The notes under the pieces are model-generated. The model searched no databases and was not told the DNA's origin. It was given only the letters and a program-made list of their open reading frames with translations. The position numbers and the translations under genes were made by a program. A stretch of 64,000 nucleotides of DNA from Bacteroidota bacterium (GTDB taxonomy: Bacteria > Bacteroidota > Bacteroidia > NS11-12g > UBA955), in contig JAGXTF010000118.1 of NCBI GenBank assembly GCA_018333525.1, positions 62,001 through 126,000 on the forward strand, given 5' to 3'. Shown one piece after another: positions 8,871-19,012 of the stretch. Every line of letters starts with the position of its first letter. Position 1 is the stretch's first letter.

Positions 8871-11507
8871 ATGCGTTTTAAGATTATTTTATCCTTTTTA
8901 TTATTCATCCTCGCTTCAGGCCTTGCCGGACAAACAGATGGCTTCACAAAATTTATAGAATTCAAAGGGAGCAAACTCACTTTTGAAGAAGTTATTGCAG
9001 GGTTTGAAAAACGCATGGACATCAGGGTTCAATATGATGCGCAACTGGTATCCCCGAACAAAAAATATGATATTAATTATATCAATGTAAAAGCGAAAAC
9101 TGCATTTTCTGATTTTCTTGCACACAATGGCCTCACTTATTCTTTGCAGGGAAATCAGGCCATATTAAAAAAACAAATTGTACCGGTTGTAAAACCGATG
9201 TCTGTAATCAGCGGCAGGGTGGTTGTAAAACAGAGTGGAGAATTTTTGGGAAACGCGGAAATATCCATCAATCACCGAAAGCAAGTGGTATATACTTCTG
9301 ATGCAGGTTACTTTTCCGGATTTCTGAATCTGGATACCAATTATATTGAAATCAATTATCCTGGAATGTTTGCAGTGTTCGACACCCTTTCCGGAGACCG
9401 AAATTATTTTGTTAATTATTCCCTGGAATTCATGTCGGAATCTCTGCCTGAAGCAAACGTAAAAGTAATTACTCCAAGCGGAGAATATGTGCCCCAATTG
9501 GGCAGATCCGATCAACATTTTATCAGCAAATCCAGAATCAAGCGATTGCCGCATTTATTGGGTGAACCGGATATTATCCGGGTGATGAGTTTGTATCCGG
9601 GAGTGGTTGGCGGAAGTGAGGGAATGTTGGGAATGTATATTCGGGGCGGAGCTTCAGATCAGAATCTGGTTTTGCTTGATGACGTTCCTGTTTTTAACAG
9701 CTATCATTTGTATGGTATTTTTAGTATATTTAATGATGATGCCATTAAATCCGCAACCCTTTTAAAAGGCAGTTTTCCTGCGAAATATGGCGGGAGACTT
9801 AGCAGTGTGGTAAACGTCCAAAGTAAGGAAGGCAATGCATACCGGATAAAGGGCAGTGTAAGTTTTGGACTGCTTGCATCCAAAATATTTTTGGAAGGAC
9901 CATTGATAAAAAACAGAACTACTTTTACCATTGCATACCGAAGAAGTTATCTCGATTTTATGGCAAAACCTGTTACAGGATTGTTGTTGAATAATGATTC
10001 CATTCAAAATAATGTATATTATTTTTGGGATTTTAATGCCAGAATTACCCATCGGTTTAACTCAAAAAGCAGAATTACTGCATCCTTTTATACCGGCCGT
10101 GATGTTGGTGGAATTGATGAAAAAATCAATGCACAGAATACAGAATTTAATGCAACAGAACGTCGCAAACAATTATCGTCCTGGGGAAATGTTTTGGGCA
10201 GTATTAAATGGAATTATTACCTAGGGAAAAGAACTGGATTATTAATTAAAGCACATATTACCGCATATGATTATAGTTTTAACCAAAGCTACCAATTAAA
10301 GAAAAAATTTAAATCTTCTTCACAATTGGATTTGGATGACAGAACCGAATACAAATTGCAGAATGGAATACAGGATAGAGAAGTTTCAGCTTCCTTACAG
10401 CATAAAGCAGGGGAAAAACTATCCTGGAATTTGGGTGGTGGAATTTGCCAGCATAAATTTATTCCCGGAAACCGAACCTTTTCAAGTGTAATTTCCGGTA
10501 ATGAAACGGAATATTTTTTTAATGATCCAACGGTTACCACCCCGGAATATTTTGGTTTCGGAGAATTGAATGCTATAGTCATGGACCATGTTTATCTGGA
10601 TATGGGTCTTCGGATTTCGAGTTATCAGGTATTAAAAACATTTTATTATATATTGCCCGAACCCCGGATTTCTCTGCGTTATCAACTCAACGATTTTTCG
10701 TGGTTTCGCGCCGGTGTTATGCGCACCCGCCAGTTTTTTCACCTGCTGAACAATCTCACACTTGGTTTGCCATCTGATATTTGGGTGCCATCGGTAGTGC
10801 GTTTTAAACCATCTTTATGCGATCAGTTTTCTATTGGATATTCTTATCGCAAAAAAGAATATCAAATTACTACAGAAGTGTTTTATAAAAAACTGAAGAA
10901 TATTCTGGAATATAAAGACAATGCCGGTTATGTAACCTCCGGCAATAACTGGGAAGATGCGGTAACGGATGGTTCCGGGGAAGCCTATGGCTGGGAGATT
11001 ATGACTGAAAAAACCAGAGGAAGATTTACCGGTTGGCTCAGTTATTCCCTGATGTGGAACTGGAGACAATTTCATGAATTGAATCAGGGGAATAAATTCC
11101 CTTCGAGATACGACAGAAGAAACAATATTTATATTGCGGGAGTTTACCGTGTGAAAAAGAATTTTGATTTTTCTTTTTCATGGACTTATAATTCAGGATT
11201 TGCAATTACCACACCTATTGCAAAATATTTATCGCCTACGCCTCAGGACCCGTATAGGGAAATTTATATTTTCGGAGATAGAAACAATACCAGAACCCGG
11301 GATAACCATCGTTTGGATATTGCTTTTAATTTCGAAAAAGCCTTAAAAAACGGTTCCAGAATCTGGAGTATTGGTGTATTTAATGTTTACAACCGCAGGA
11401 ATCCTTTTTATGTAAATTTGGGATATTCTGCCAGTGGAGAGCGGGTTTTGTACCAGGTAAGTCTGCTACCAATTTTACCGAATGTGAGTTATAAATTGAA
11501 TTTTTAA
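8871..11507 (+). CDS. TonB-dependent receptor with N-terminal STN and carboxypeptidase-like domains
   Basis: An outer-membrane transporter of 878 aa. Domains in order: signal peptide (residues 1-20); an STN (secretin/TonB N-terminal) fold at about 30-100; a carboxypeptidase-regulatory-like beta sandwich at about 112-200; and a plug at about 215-330 with Y-I-R-G-G-A-S-D-Q-N-L-V-L-L-D-D and K-Y-G-G-R-L-S-S-V-V-N-V. The rest is a 22-strand-type barrel. STN domains often relay to FecR/anti-sigma factors, but none is nearby. The stop codon overlaps the next start by one base, coupling it to the DUF4249 lipoprotein, a common Bacteroidota pair. The substrate is unknown. Confidence 0.9.
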   Translation: MRFKIILSFLLFILASGLAGQTDGFTKFIEFKGSKLTFEEVIAGFEKRMDIRVQYDAQLVSPNKKYDINYINVKAKTAFSDFLAHNGLTYSLQGNQAILKKQIVPVVKPMSVISGRVVVKQSGEFLGNAEISINHRKQVVYTSDAGYFSGFLNLDTNYIEINYPGMFAVFDTLSGDRNYFVNYSLEFMSESLPEANVKVITPSGEYVPQLGRSDQHFISKSRIKRLPHLLGEPDIIRVMSLYPGVVGGSEGMLGMYIRGGASDQNLVLLDDVPVFNSYHLYGIFSIFNDDAIKSATLLKGSFPAKYGGRLSSVVNVQSKEGNAYRIKGSVSFGLLASKIFLEGPLIKNRTTFTIAYRRSYLDFMAKPVTGLLLNNDSIQNNVYYFWDFNARITHRFNSKSRITASFYTGRDVGGIDEKINAQNTEFNATERRKQLSSWGNVLGSIKWNYYLGKRTGLLIKAHITAYDYSFNQSYQLKKKFKSSSQLDLDDRTEYKLQNGIQDREVSASLQHKAGEKLSWNLGGGICQHKFIPGNRTFSSVISGNETEYFFNDPTVTTPEYFGFGELNAIVMDHVYLDMGLRISSYQVLKTFYYILPEPRISLRYQLNDFSWFRAGVMRTRQFFHLLNNLTLGLPSDIWVPSVVRFKPSLCDQFSIGYSYRKKEYQITTEVFYKKLKNILEYKDNAGYVTSGNNWEDAVTDGSGEAYGWEIMTEKTRGRFTGWLSYSLMWNWRQFHELNQGNKFPSRYDRRNNIYIAGVYRVKKNFDFSFSWTYNSGFAITTPIAKYLSPTPQDPYREIYIFGDRNNTRTRDNHRLDIAFNFEKALKNGSRIWSIGVFNVYNRRNPFYVNLGYSASGERVLYQVSLLPILPNVSYKLNF

Positions 11508-12406
11508 TGCGCAATATTTTATTATTTAATATCCTCATTTTTACACTAGCTTCCTGCATCAAGGAAGTACCATTAAAATCGGATGTTTATGTGGAACCGC
11601 GCCCTGTCTTTCATTGCTATCTGGAACCTGACAGTATTTTATTGGCGGATTATGGAAGGGTGACTTCTATATCTGATCTGAATTCCACAGCCGATAGTGC
11701 GCTGATTAGTTTATTCCGCAACAATGCATTTCAGGGGGATATGCCGCCGGTAGGAAAAGGAAAATATTATTTTCAAAACAATCCATTTCAACCCCGCGAT
11801 AGTTTTAGAATTTATGGCTCCGATGGTTTGTACAGCTTTTTTGTAAGAGGCCGGGTTCCATCGCGTATTTATTTGAATGTTACAGATACGCAAACTGTTT
11901 TGATTCCGGGCATCGGACCATCCTTCGCACTGGATATTTCCTTTACTGACAGCGCGATTGATGACAATTTTTACCGTTTGTTTTTACGCAAGTATTATAT
12001 GGAATATACGCTGGATAAAAATGGAAATAAAACAGACAGTGTAAAGCGCATGAAAATTTTGGAAATTAAAGGTTCCGAATTTCCATTTATTCAAAATAAT
12101 TTCAACAATTATACGTCCTCCGAAATATTATTTAATGATGCCACCTTTAACGGAACAACGCCTACATACCGGATTTATACCCCAGGCAAAATGTGGGGAG
12201 ATCCGGCAATCCGAAACCTGAAACTGGAGGTAATTATAGAGAATATGGAAAAGCCATTATTTGAATATTACAATACCAGAAATGCACATTTATGGCAGCA
12301 GCAGAGCATCAGTCAATTGCCCGGTAATATTAATGGAAACATTGCGGCAGGCTATGGAGTGGCAGGGGCTTATACCAAATCCGTAAAAGTCATTTCATTT
12401 GAATAG
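11507..12406 (+). CDS. DUF4249 surface lipoprotein, partner of the TonB receptor
   Basis: 299 aa. The lipoprotein signal ends in LASC with Cys17 as the anchor. The early block V-Y-V-E-P-R-P-V-F-H-C-Y-L-E-P matches the start of DUF4249 proteins, which are Bacteroidota lipoproteins encoded directly after STN-type TonB receptors. The start (11507) uses the last base of the receptor stop codon, so translation is coupled. By analogy with SusD-like partners it may help capture the receptor substrate, but this is inference. The body is beta-rich and contains no recognisable catalytic motif. Confidence 0.82.
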   Translation: MRNILLFNILIFTLASCIKEVPLKSDVYVEPRPVFHCYLEPDSILLADYGRVTSISDLNSTADSALISLFRNNAFQGDMPPVGKGKYYFQNNPFQPRDSFRIYGSDGLYSFFVRGRVPSRIYLNVTDTQTVLIPGIGPSFALDISFTDSAIDDNFYRLFLRKYYMEYTLDKNGNKTDSVKRMKILEIKGSEFPFIQNNFNNYTSSEILFNDATFNGTTPTYRIYTPGKMWGDPAIRNLKLEVIIENMEKPLFEYYNTRNAHLWQQQSISQLPGNINGNIAAGYGVAGAYTKSVKVISFE

Positions 12407-12475
12407 CGGCAAATACATTTCCATCCATTGTGGAGATGTATAATGCCTGCATGTGGCAGAACCTGAATTCATGCT

Positions 12476-12483
12476 TATTTTCG
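12476..12483 (+). promoter_or_regulatory. Possible -7 box for the MBL-to-comM operon
   Basis: TATTTTCG (TAnnTTyG) lies 5 bases before the ATG at 12488, with a TGTG at 12452-12455 about 20 bases upstream that could serve as -33. If used, the mRNA would be almost leaderless. Confidence 0.3.
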
Positions 12484-12487
12484 CGGG

Positions 12488-13918
12488 ATGAAGCTCACAT
12501 GCTGGGGCGCAGCAAAACAGGTAACGGGAAGCAAGCATCTGCTGGATCTTCCGGGGGGAACGAGAGTTCTGGTGGATTGCGGCCTGGATTACGAAAAGCG
12601 AAATGAATTTGAATTACGGAATCAAAAATTTCCATTTGATCCGAAATCGGTGGATTTACTGATTCTTACCCATGCACATATCGATCACAGCGGAAATATT
12701 CCGAATTTGATTAAACAGGGATTTAATGGTGAAATTATTTGCACATCTCCTACGCTGGAACTCAGTGAATATTTGTTGCGGGATAGTTTAAATATTCAAA
12801 AAATGGAGGCCGCACAAAAAAATAAAACGCTGAAAAGAAATAAAAAAGGGAAAATTAAAAAAGTAACTTTTAAAGACAATTCCGCAGGTGTTTTATACTC
12901 CAAAAAGAATATAGAAGAAATGCTGGACATTGCTACCACACTGAATTTTGGAGAGTTCTTTAAATTCAATGAAGAGCTGGGAGTAGAGTTTGTTGGTGCG
13001 GGTCATATTCTAGGAGCGGCAAGTGCTGTTTTACATATCACTGTAAACGGAGAAACCCATAAAGTTGGATTTACCGGAGATTTGGGAAATTATGGTTCTA
13101 AGCTGGTTCCGGATCCTCATCCTATGGCAGGTTTGAAATACCTGATTTCTGAAAGCACTTATGGCGGTAGAAATCATGTGGCAGATACCGATGATGCATG
13201 TTCAGAAATTTTGCGATACGTGAAATCCACCTGTGTGGATCGAAAAGGCAAATTGGTAATTCCCGCATTTAGTGTAGGCAGAACCCAGGCCATAATTTTT
13301 GCTTTACATGAATTGTATCGCGATGGAAAATTACCGGCGGTGAAAATATTTACCGACAGTCCTCTCGCAATTAAAAGCACCTCTGTATACCAACACAACC
13401 TGGCATATTTGAATGATGACGCCAAACGGTTTCAAAAGAAACATGGAAGTCTTTTTGATTTTCCGCTTTTGCATGTGATTGAAGACGAAAAAGAAAGCGA
13501 ATTGCTGGACATGTTTCCCGAGCCATGTGTCATCATTTCTGCGGCGGGAATGGTGGAAGGTGGCAGAATTCAAATGCATGTACGAAACCATATCGGTAAG
13601 GAAGAAAATACCATTCTTATTGCGGGTTTTTGTGCGGAAGGAACATTGGGATACCGGCTTTTGCAGGGACAGGATTATATAGAAATTCAGAATGCCAAAA
13701 GACCCGCAAGAGCACAAATTGCACGTACCGACGCTTTTAGTGCGCATCTGGACCACAATGGATTGCTGAAGTATCTGCGCGCATCTGTCAATGGGGTTAC
13801 CAAAGGCCTGTACCTGGTGCATGGCGATGCCGACCAAATGCAAATGTTAGCAGACGATATCGATTTTGTAAAAGTTACCATTCCGGAAAAAGGAGTGGAA
13901 TATGAATTGAAATTGTGA
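12488..13918 (+). CDS. MBL-fold/beta-CASP RNA metallo-hydrolase
   Basis: 476 aa. It has the metallo-beta-lactamase zinc motif THAHIDHSGN at residues 61-70 and a second histidine at GAGHILGA. A third metal ligand lies in F-T-G-D-L-G. A beta-CASP insert runs from about residue 200 and includes I-P-A-F-S-V-G-R-T-Q and the S-A-A-G-M-V-E-G-G-R block. This is the CPSF73-like exonuclease/endonuclease family acting on RNA (or rarely DNA). It is the first gene of a tight plus-strand run, overlapping the next gene by 4 bases. The exact RNA target is not deducible. Confidence 0.9.
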   Translation: MKLTCWGAAKQVTGSKHLLDLPGGTRVLVDCGLDYEKRNEFELRNQKFPFDPKSVDLLILTHAHIDHSGNIPNLIKQGFNGEIICTSPTLELSEYLLRDSLNIQKMEAAQKNKTLKRNKKGKIKKVTFKDNSAGVLYSKKNIEEMLDIATTLNFGEFFKFNEELGVEFVGAGHILGAASAVLHITVNGETHKVGFTGDLGNYGSKLVPDPHPMAGLKYLISESTYGGRNHVADTDDACSEILRYVKSTCVDRKGKLVIPAFSVGRTQAIIFALHELYRDGKLPAVKIFTDSPLAIKSTSVYQHNLAYLNDDAKRFQKKHGSLFDFPLLHVIEDEKESELLDMFPEPCVIISAAGMVEGGRIQMHVRNHIGKEENTILIAGFCAEGTLGYRLLQGQDYIEIQNAKRPARAQIARTDAFSAHLDHNGLLKYLRASVNGVTKGLYLVHGDADQMQMLADDIDFVKVTIPEKGVEYELKL

Positions 13919-14982
13919 AAAAAGCACTGAAAAATATTGCTGCGATTTTTTTCGGTTTGTTCATTGGTTTTTTAATTGCTGAAATCGTTTTACATATTTA
14001 CAATCCTTTTAAAAGCAGAATTAAAGACGGCAGGATTGTATTGCCCATGAATGTAAAATACGAATATAACAACCAGAGTATTCCAGGTTTGGAGTCCCAT
14101 ATTGTGCATCAGAAAAATGCCTATGGGTTTCGCGGACCGCTGCTACCGGCAGATTCGGCTTTCAAAATATTTTGTGTGGGTGGAAGTACTACGGAGTGTT
14201 TTTATTTGTCGGATGGCAAAGACTGGCCTGCTTTGTTGTATGGAAAACTCAAAAAGAATCATCCAAAAATATGGTTGAATAATGCGGGTTTAGATGGCCA
14301 CAGCACATGGGGACATCTGGTTTTGCTGCGCGATCATTTGATGAAATACAAACCGAATATGATCCTGTTTTTGGTAGGATGTAACGATATGGCATCTACA
14401 GGTCTAAATCAGTTTGAGCGCTACCATATTCCCAGAAAATTCCGCATACTCGAAAATTCAGAAATATTTAATATTCTCCAAAATTATCGCAGAATGCAGG
14501 CCACCAGAAAATGGGGCATGGGACACTATCAAATAAGCTTCCCAACGGCACCTTCTGCCGATACTACCGATTGGAACAGTGGAAAATCCAAGTGGTTTGT
14601 GAATTTGAATAAAGGGCTTATGCAATACCAAAACCACTTGCTGGAATTGGGTAAAATATGCGAAGAAAATCATTGTATTCCGGTGTTTCTTACGCAGCCT
14701 ACTATTTTGGGAAATGCTTCGGATCCTGTAACCAAACGGTTTCTTGGAAATTTGGAATTTCAGGGGGAAAGCGGCATGCATTATTCATTTGTCTTGGACA
14801 AGTACAATGTAGTGCTTCAGCAGGTTTGTAAATCCAAAAACTGGCATTGTATTGATGCGGCCTCTGCTTTGCAAAGGTCTTCGGATAATTATTACGATTT
14901 CTTTCATTATACCATGCATGGAGCCGAGAAAATGGCAGCATTGGTTGCCTCGGAAATAGAAAAAGAACAAATGATTCCTTGA
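13915..14982 (+). CDS. SGNH/GDSL-type hydrolase, membrane-anchored
   Basis: 355 aa with a GTG start overlapping the previous stop by 4 bases. A single N-terminal hydrophobic segment (residues 8-27) acts as signal anchor or uncleaved signal. The nucleophile motif is V-G-G-S-T-T-E-C, with Ser at 91. Block III V-G-C-N-D is near residue 158. The C-terminal D-F-F-H-Y-T-M-H-G supplies the Asp and His. This layout is that of SGNH hydrolases that deacylate or deacetylate envelope sugars and lipids. Being between an RNA nuclease and lpxK suggests an envelope role, but the substrate is unknown. The gene overlaps lpxK by 4 bases. Confidence 0.82.
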   Translation: MKKALKNIAAIFFGLFIGFLIAEIVLHIYNPFKSRIKDGRIVLPMNVKYEYNNQSIPGLESHIVHQKNAYGFRGPLLPADSAFKIFCVGGSTTECFYLSDGKDWPALLYGKLKKNHPKIWLNNAGLDGHSTWGHLVLLRDHLMKYKPNMILFLVGCNDMASTGLNQFERYHIPRKFRILENSEIFNILQNYRRMQATRKWGMGHYQISFPTAPSADTTDWNSGKSKWFVNLNKGLMQYQNHLLELGKICEENHCIPVFLTQPTILGNASDPVTKRFLGNLEFQGESGMHYSFVLDKYNVVLQQVCKSKNWHCIDAASALQRSSDNYYDFFHYTMHGAEKMAALVASEIEKEQMIP

Positions 14983-15992
14983 AAGTTATTGCTATCATAT
15001 TGTTGCCTTTTTCCTGGATTTACGGATTCATTGTTTCTCTGCGGAGATCTATGTTTCAATGGGGAATATTTAAAAGAAAAAGGCCTGAAATTCCCGCAAT
15101 TGTTGTAGGCAATATTTCTGCGGGGGGTACCGGAAAAACACCATTTGTAATTTGGCTTTCAAATGCAATGCGAGATAAATCCGTTGCAATTTTGTCCAGG
15201 GGGTATAAAAGAAAAAGCAAGGGATTTTTTGAGGTGAATTCCACAGATGGGGCAAGCCAATTTGGCGATGAGGCCCTGGAAATATTTCAGCATTTTCATT
15301 CGGAAATACCGGTTTTTGTTTGCGAAGACAGGGTGGAAGGTATACATCGGATTTCAAAAGAAAGGCCGGGTACAGAAGTGGTAATTCTGGATGATGGTTT
15401 TCAGCATCTGAGATTACAACCAAATGTTTCTGTTTTGTTGTGTAATTACAATCGTCCTTTTTTTAAGGATTATCCTTTTCCCTTGGGACATTTGCGGGAA
15501 TTTGCCTTTAATGCGCGTTATGCAGATGTAATTGTGGTAAGCAAATGTCCGGCAAATATGGATATGGCAGAAGGATTAAAATGGTACGATGCGCTTTCCG
15601 GTTATGGTAAAGCTATTTTCTTTGCAAATTATGAGAATGCTGCGCCTGCAGATATTAAGGGAAATACGCTAAAACCAGGTAGTCGTGTGGTATTGGTTTC
15701 CGCATTGGCCAATAATGCTGCCTTTTGCAAATGGGCGGAAAAAGACTATTTGGTATCCAAACATTTTAGCTATGTGGATCATTATCCGTTTAAAAATTCA
15801 GATATATCGGATTGGGAAGCAGCATTGGAAAAACACAATGCAGACGGGGTTTTGGTGTCGAGGAAGGATTTTATGAAGCTGGGAAAAATGGAATTAAAAA
15901 TGCCGATTTATATTACTTTTACGCAGGTTCAAATTCTTTTTGATGGCGAAGATGATTTGATTGCATTAATTTCGGACAAAATTAACGGTTAG
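14979..15992 (+). CDS. lpxK: Tetraacyldisaccharide 4'-kinase (lipid A biosynthesis)
   Basis: Phosphorylates the 4' position of the lipid A disaccharide precursor at the inner membrane. 337 aa from a TTG start coupled to the previous gene. A hydrophobic N-terminal segment (residues 3-20) anchors it. The P-loop V-G-N-I-S-A-G-G-T-G-K-T-P is at residues 43-55, the characteristic LpxK variant. The second signature I-L-D-D-G-F-Q-H-L lies near residue 130. Length and motif order are normal. gldH starts 3 bases downstream of its stop. Confidence 0.93.
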   Translation: MKVIAIILLPFSWIYGFIVSLRRSMFQWGIFKRKRPEIPAIVVGNISAGGTGKTPFVIWLSNAMRDKSVAILSRGYKRKSKGFFEVNSTDGASQFGDEALEIFQHFHSEIPVFVCEDRVEGIHRISKERPGTEVVILDDGFQHLRLQPNVSVLLCNYNRPFFKDYPFPLGHLREFAFNARYADVIVVSKCPANMDMAEGLKWYDALSGYGKAIFFANYENAAPADIKGNTLKPGSRVVLVSALANNAAFCKWAEKDYLVSKHFSYVDHYPFKNSDISDWEAALEKHNADGVLVSRKDFMKLGKMELKMPIYITFTQVQILFDGEDDLIALISDKING

Positions 15993-15995
15993 GGT

Positions 15996-16469
15996 ATGCA
16001 GAGAAATTTTGTAATAGCAGTGGCAGCTGTTCTCATGGCCTGGGGATGCTCCACAAACAAAAATGTGTTGTTGGATGAATTTAAGGAAGTGGGAACGGAA
16101 AAGTGGAGTTGGAATGATGCTCGTACATTTACATTTACAGTTACTGAGGCAGATTATTTGTACAATTTAGATTGTTCGTTGCGCATTACAGGGAACTATA
16201 AATATTCCAATATCTGGTTGATATATCAATTGGAAGGGCCGGAAGGGAGCACCAAACAACAGTTTCAGATTACTCTTTCTGACAATACCGGAAAGTGGTT
16301 GGGAAAAGGGAATAATAATTTGATTAGTTACAAGCAAAATATGGTTTCAGGATTAAAACTGAAACCGGGGAAATATACCCTGAAATTCAACCAGAATATG
16401 CGTGATGAGAATTTGGAGGCGGTGAGTGATATTGGTTTGAAAGTGTACAAAGGTTCCAGGATTTTTTAA
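15996..16469 (+). CDS. gldH: GldH-like gliding motility lipoprotein
   Basis: 157 aa. The lipoprotein signal ends in M-A-W-G-C with Cys18 as the anchor. The [13 protein letters not shown] block, the central Y-x-Y-S-N-I-W-L and the terminal D-I-G-L-K-V-Y-K-G match GldH, a lipoprotein required for gliding in Flavobacterium and found widely in non-gliding Bacteroidota that have T9SS. It sits 3 bases after lpxK and 1 base before comM, in the same transcript. T9SS cargo proteins are encoded in the inserted element, so a working export system in the host is plausible. Confidence 0.82.
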   Translation: MQRNFVIAVAAVLMAWGCSTNKNVLLDEFKEVGTEKWSWNDARTFTFTVTEADYLYNLDCSLRITGNYKYSNIWLIYQLEGPEGSTKQQFQITLSDNTGKWLGKGNNNLISYKQNMVSGLKLKPGKYTLKFNQNMRDENLEAVSDIGLKVYKGSRIF

Positions 16470-16470
16470 T

Positions 16471-17550
16471 ATGGTTGTAAAAGGATTTGCGAGTGCCGTG
16501 CATGGCGTGAATGCCACGTGCATTTCTGTGGAGGTAAATACCAGTGCGCCTACCCCGGAGTTTAAAAATTTTGTAATTGGATTGCCGGATATTGCGGTAA
16601 AAGAAAGCATTCACCGAACGGATGCAGCGGTAAAAAACAGCGGCTATGAACCTTTGCGACAAAAGGCAATTATCAGTCTGGCTCCGGCAGATTTGCGCAA
16701 AGAGGGGAGTGCATATGATTTGCCCATTGCAGTGTGTATTCTGGCCGCAACTTATCAAATTCCGGAAGCACCATTAAAAGATTATGTAATTATGGGAGAA
16801 TTGGGATTGGATGGTGAGGTAAAACCCATTAAAGGCGCATTGCCGATAGCATTACAGGCATTAAAAGATAAATTCCGTGGATTGATACTTCCGTATGAAA
16901 ATGCGAAGGAAGCGGCCATTGTAAAAGATCTGGAAGTTTATGGCGTAAAACACCTGAAAGAAGTGGGAGATTTTTTCTCGGATAAAATTCAATTGGAACG
17001 GGTGTATGCAGATCCGCGCGGAGATTTTGAAGCGGCACAGGGATTTTACGATGTGGATTTTGAAGATGTACAGGGGCAGGAAAATATCAAACGCGCCATG
17101 GAAATAGCTGCCGCCGGCGGACATAATATTATTTTAATTGGCCCTCCCGGTGCGGGTAAAACCATGTTGGCAAAACGCCTGCCCACGATAATGCCTCCAA
17201 TGACTTTGCATGAATCTTTGGAAACCACCAAGGTGCATTCCGTTGCGGGGAAATTGGGAAATAAAGCATCCCTGGTTTCACAAAGACCATTTCGTTCTCC
17301 GCACCATACGATTTCAGATGTGGCTTTGGTGGGCGGTGGAAACCATCCGCAACCGGGTGAAATTTCTCTGGCACATAATGGCGTTTTATTTTTGGATGAA
17401 TTACCGGAATTTAAACGCACCGTTTTGGAAGTGATGCGCCAACCTCTGGAAGAGAGAAGAGTTACTATTTCGCGCGCAAAATGGGCAGTGGAATATCCTG
17501 CCAGTTTTATGCTGGTAGCCAGCATGAATCCCTGTAGTTGTGTTGCTTAG
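16471..17550 (+). pseudogene. comM: comM (YifB/Mg-chelatase-like helicase), 5' part, interrupted by the 43 kb element
   Basis: This reads the first 355 residues of ComM, the AAA+ branch-migration helicase used in natural transformation. The N-terminal Lon-protease-like (ChlI) domain spans about residues 1-170. It is followed by the P-loop I-G-P-P-G-A-G-K-T and Walker [11 protein letters not shown]. The frame breaks at Met-Asn-Pro-Cys, the sensor-1 region, where the element begins at 17533. Four element-coded residues (S-C-V-A) precede a TAG. The remaining 162 codons continue in frame at 60808-61296, so the uninterrupted gene would encode 516 aa. Without sensor-1 and the lid this fragment should be inactive as a helicase. 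Confidence 0.92.
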
Positions 17551-19012
17551 TTGTCATCAGTTTAAGGGAGGTGGGGGTTGGGAGGTACCGCAGTTCGATA
17601 TGGATGTCTTCTTTGGCAATGGTTATCTTATCAGTAACCGTTTCAACCAGTAGTCTTTTGTCTTCTCTATTCATACCAGTCCATTGGCTGTAGAGATCGC
17701 GGGCATCGTGGATGACTTGGTCTGTTGAGGCTTCGGTTAATTTCATATGGTCTATTTCGGCTTGTAAGACTGCGAAGTATTTTTTCTTCTGATTGTATTC
17801 GTTCGTTATTGGTTCCCAGTGCTCCGCAAAATTTGCTTTTGTAATGGTTCCATCACCGTGCAATGCCAAAATCCTCTTTTGTTCTTTGAATAAAGAATCA
17901 ATCCGGTTTTGAAGAATCTCCGCTTCTTTTTCTTTTTGACCCAAGGTTGTGTGATGTGATTTTAGATAATTCGAAATTTCGTCGTCCGAATTCAGAAAGG
18001 ATTTCAACTGCTCATGGAAGATTTCCTCTAAGTCTTCACATGGGATTTTGTTCCGGCATTCAACGCAGGTGTATTTCGGAGAATTGGAAGGCACATACAT
18101 TTTAGTCCCGCATTCGCAGATGGCTAATCCGCTAAATAAATTAGCGGCCTTGCGAGCCGGTTTGCGGTTTGTGGCATTCTGTTCATCCAATATCCTGTTA
18201 CATTCTTCCCAAAGTTCTTCTGAAACAATGGCCGGTGCTGGAGTGAATACCCAGTCCTTTTTATCCTTCTCCTCCCATTTTTTGCCTTTGCCGAGGCTCC
18301 GTGAGTAGTTGGCCCTGTGAAGACCTTTAGCCAACGGGTCGCGAATGAGCCGAACTATAGTCGTGTCGGTAAACTTCGATCCATTGCGTGTTTTGTATCC
18401 TCGTTCGTTAAGAACCTTTGCGGTGTGCTTTTTCCGTTTATGCTGATTGAATAGCTCAAATATTAGCTTTCTGATGGGAGCCTCGTTTTCGTCAAGTTCC
18501 AGCTTCCCATCAACCCGTTTGTACCCAAACGGTGCTTGGCCACCCAATGGCTTGCCGAGCTTTGCTCTTATGGGTACTGATGCCGCAACCCGGTCAGCAA
18601 TTTCTTCGCGCTCCCATTGAGCCATTGCCGCGATTATGGTAAAGAATAGTCGCCCTGCTGGAGTAGAAGTGTCTATCAACTCATGCATGGAAATAAGGTC
18701 AGCGTTGACTGCTTTGAATATGTCCGAGAACTCCAATAGCTCTTTTGTATTCCTGGCTAATCGGGCCAGTTTGGAGAATATTAGGCCTGAAATGGCCTTT
18801 GATCTTATGTCTCGCAGCATCCGCTGGGTTTCGGGGTGATCCATGACGGATTTGCCCGAGACGGCCTCAAGGTGGTAGACAGCGACGATCTCCCATTTTT
18901 GAAGTTCAGCGTACATTATTGCTCTAGCTTCATGATTTTCAGGACTTTCGCCTTTGGCCTGGTCCTCGGTTGAAACCCGAATCCAAATGCCTACTTTCTT
19001 TTTTGGTTCCAT
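17507..19012 (-). CDS. int: Large serine recombinase (element integrase)
   Basis: 501 aa. The N-terminal resolvase domain starts [10 protein letters not shown] with catalytic Ser14 and contains the R-rich L-A-R-L-A-R-N motif. A recombinase domain follows from about residue 165, then a zinc ribbon near residues 310-340 (C-E-C-G and C-V-E-C pairs) and a coiled-coil-rich tail. The gene abuts attL and is read toward it. Its last 8 codons (R-D-S-C-W-L-P-A) and stop are host comM sequence read in antisense. In the excised circle the frame would instead continue through attP into the HTH ORF at the right end. It is the obvious enzyme for insertion into comM. Confidence 0.92.
   Translation of the reverse strand: MEPKKKVGIWIRVSTEDQAKGESPENHEARAIMYAELQKWEIVAVYHLEAVSGKSVMDHPETQRMLRDIRSKAISGLIFSKLARLARNTKELLEFSDIFKAVNADLISMHELIDTSTPAGRLFFTIIAAMAQWEREEIADRVAASVPIRAKLGKPLGGQAPFGYKRVDGKLELDENEAPIRKLIFELFNQHKRKKHTAKVLNERGYKTRNGSKFTDTTIVRLIRDPLAKGLHRANYSRSLGKGKKWEEKDKKDWVFTPAPAIVSEELWEECNRILDEQNATNRKPARKAANLFSGLAICECGTKMYVPSNSPKYTCVECRNKIPCEDLEEIFHEQLKSFLNSDDEISNYLKSHHTTLGQKEKEAEILQNRIDSLFKEQKRILALHGDGTITKANFAEHWEPITNEYNQKKKYFAVLQAEIDHMKLTEASTDQVIHDARDLYSQWTGMNREDKRLLVETVTDKITIAKEDIHIELRYLPTPTSLKLMTTKQHNYRDSCWLPA
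17522..17546 (+). other. attL: left junction of the element
   Basis: The comM sequence up to ATGAATCCC meets the element arm TAGTTGTGTTGC (17535-17546) across TG at 17533-17534. The bases TGT (17533-17535) are common to both junctions. The left junction carries the comM half-site and the right-hand attP arm. Confidence 0.85.

Noticed and set aside
17529-17535. TCCCTGT shared by both junctions as a 7-bp core duplication
   Set aside because: The direct TGT match with a full MNPCPCGYY codon string restores ComM without losing six bases, and only that choice gives the near-palindromic attP. The 7-bp match comes from the repeated CCCTGT in comM itself.
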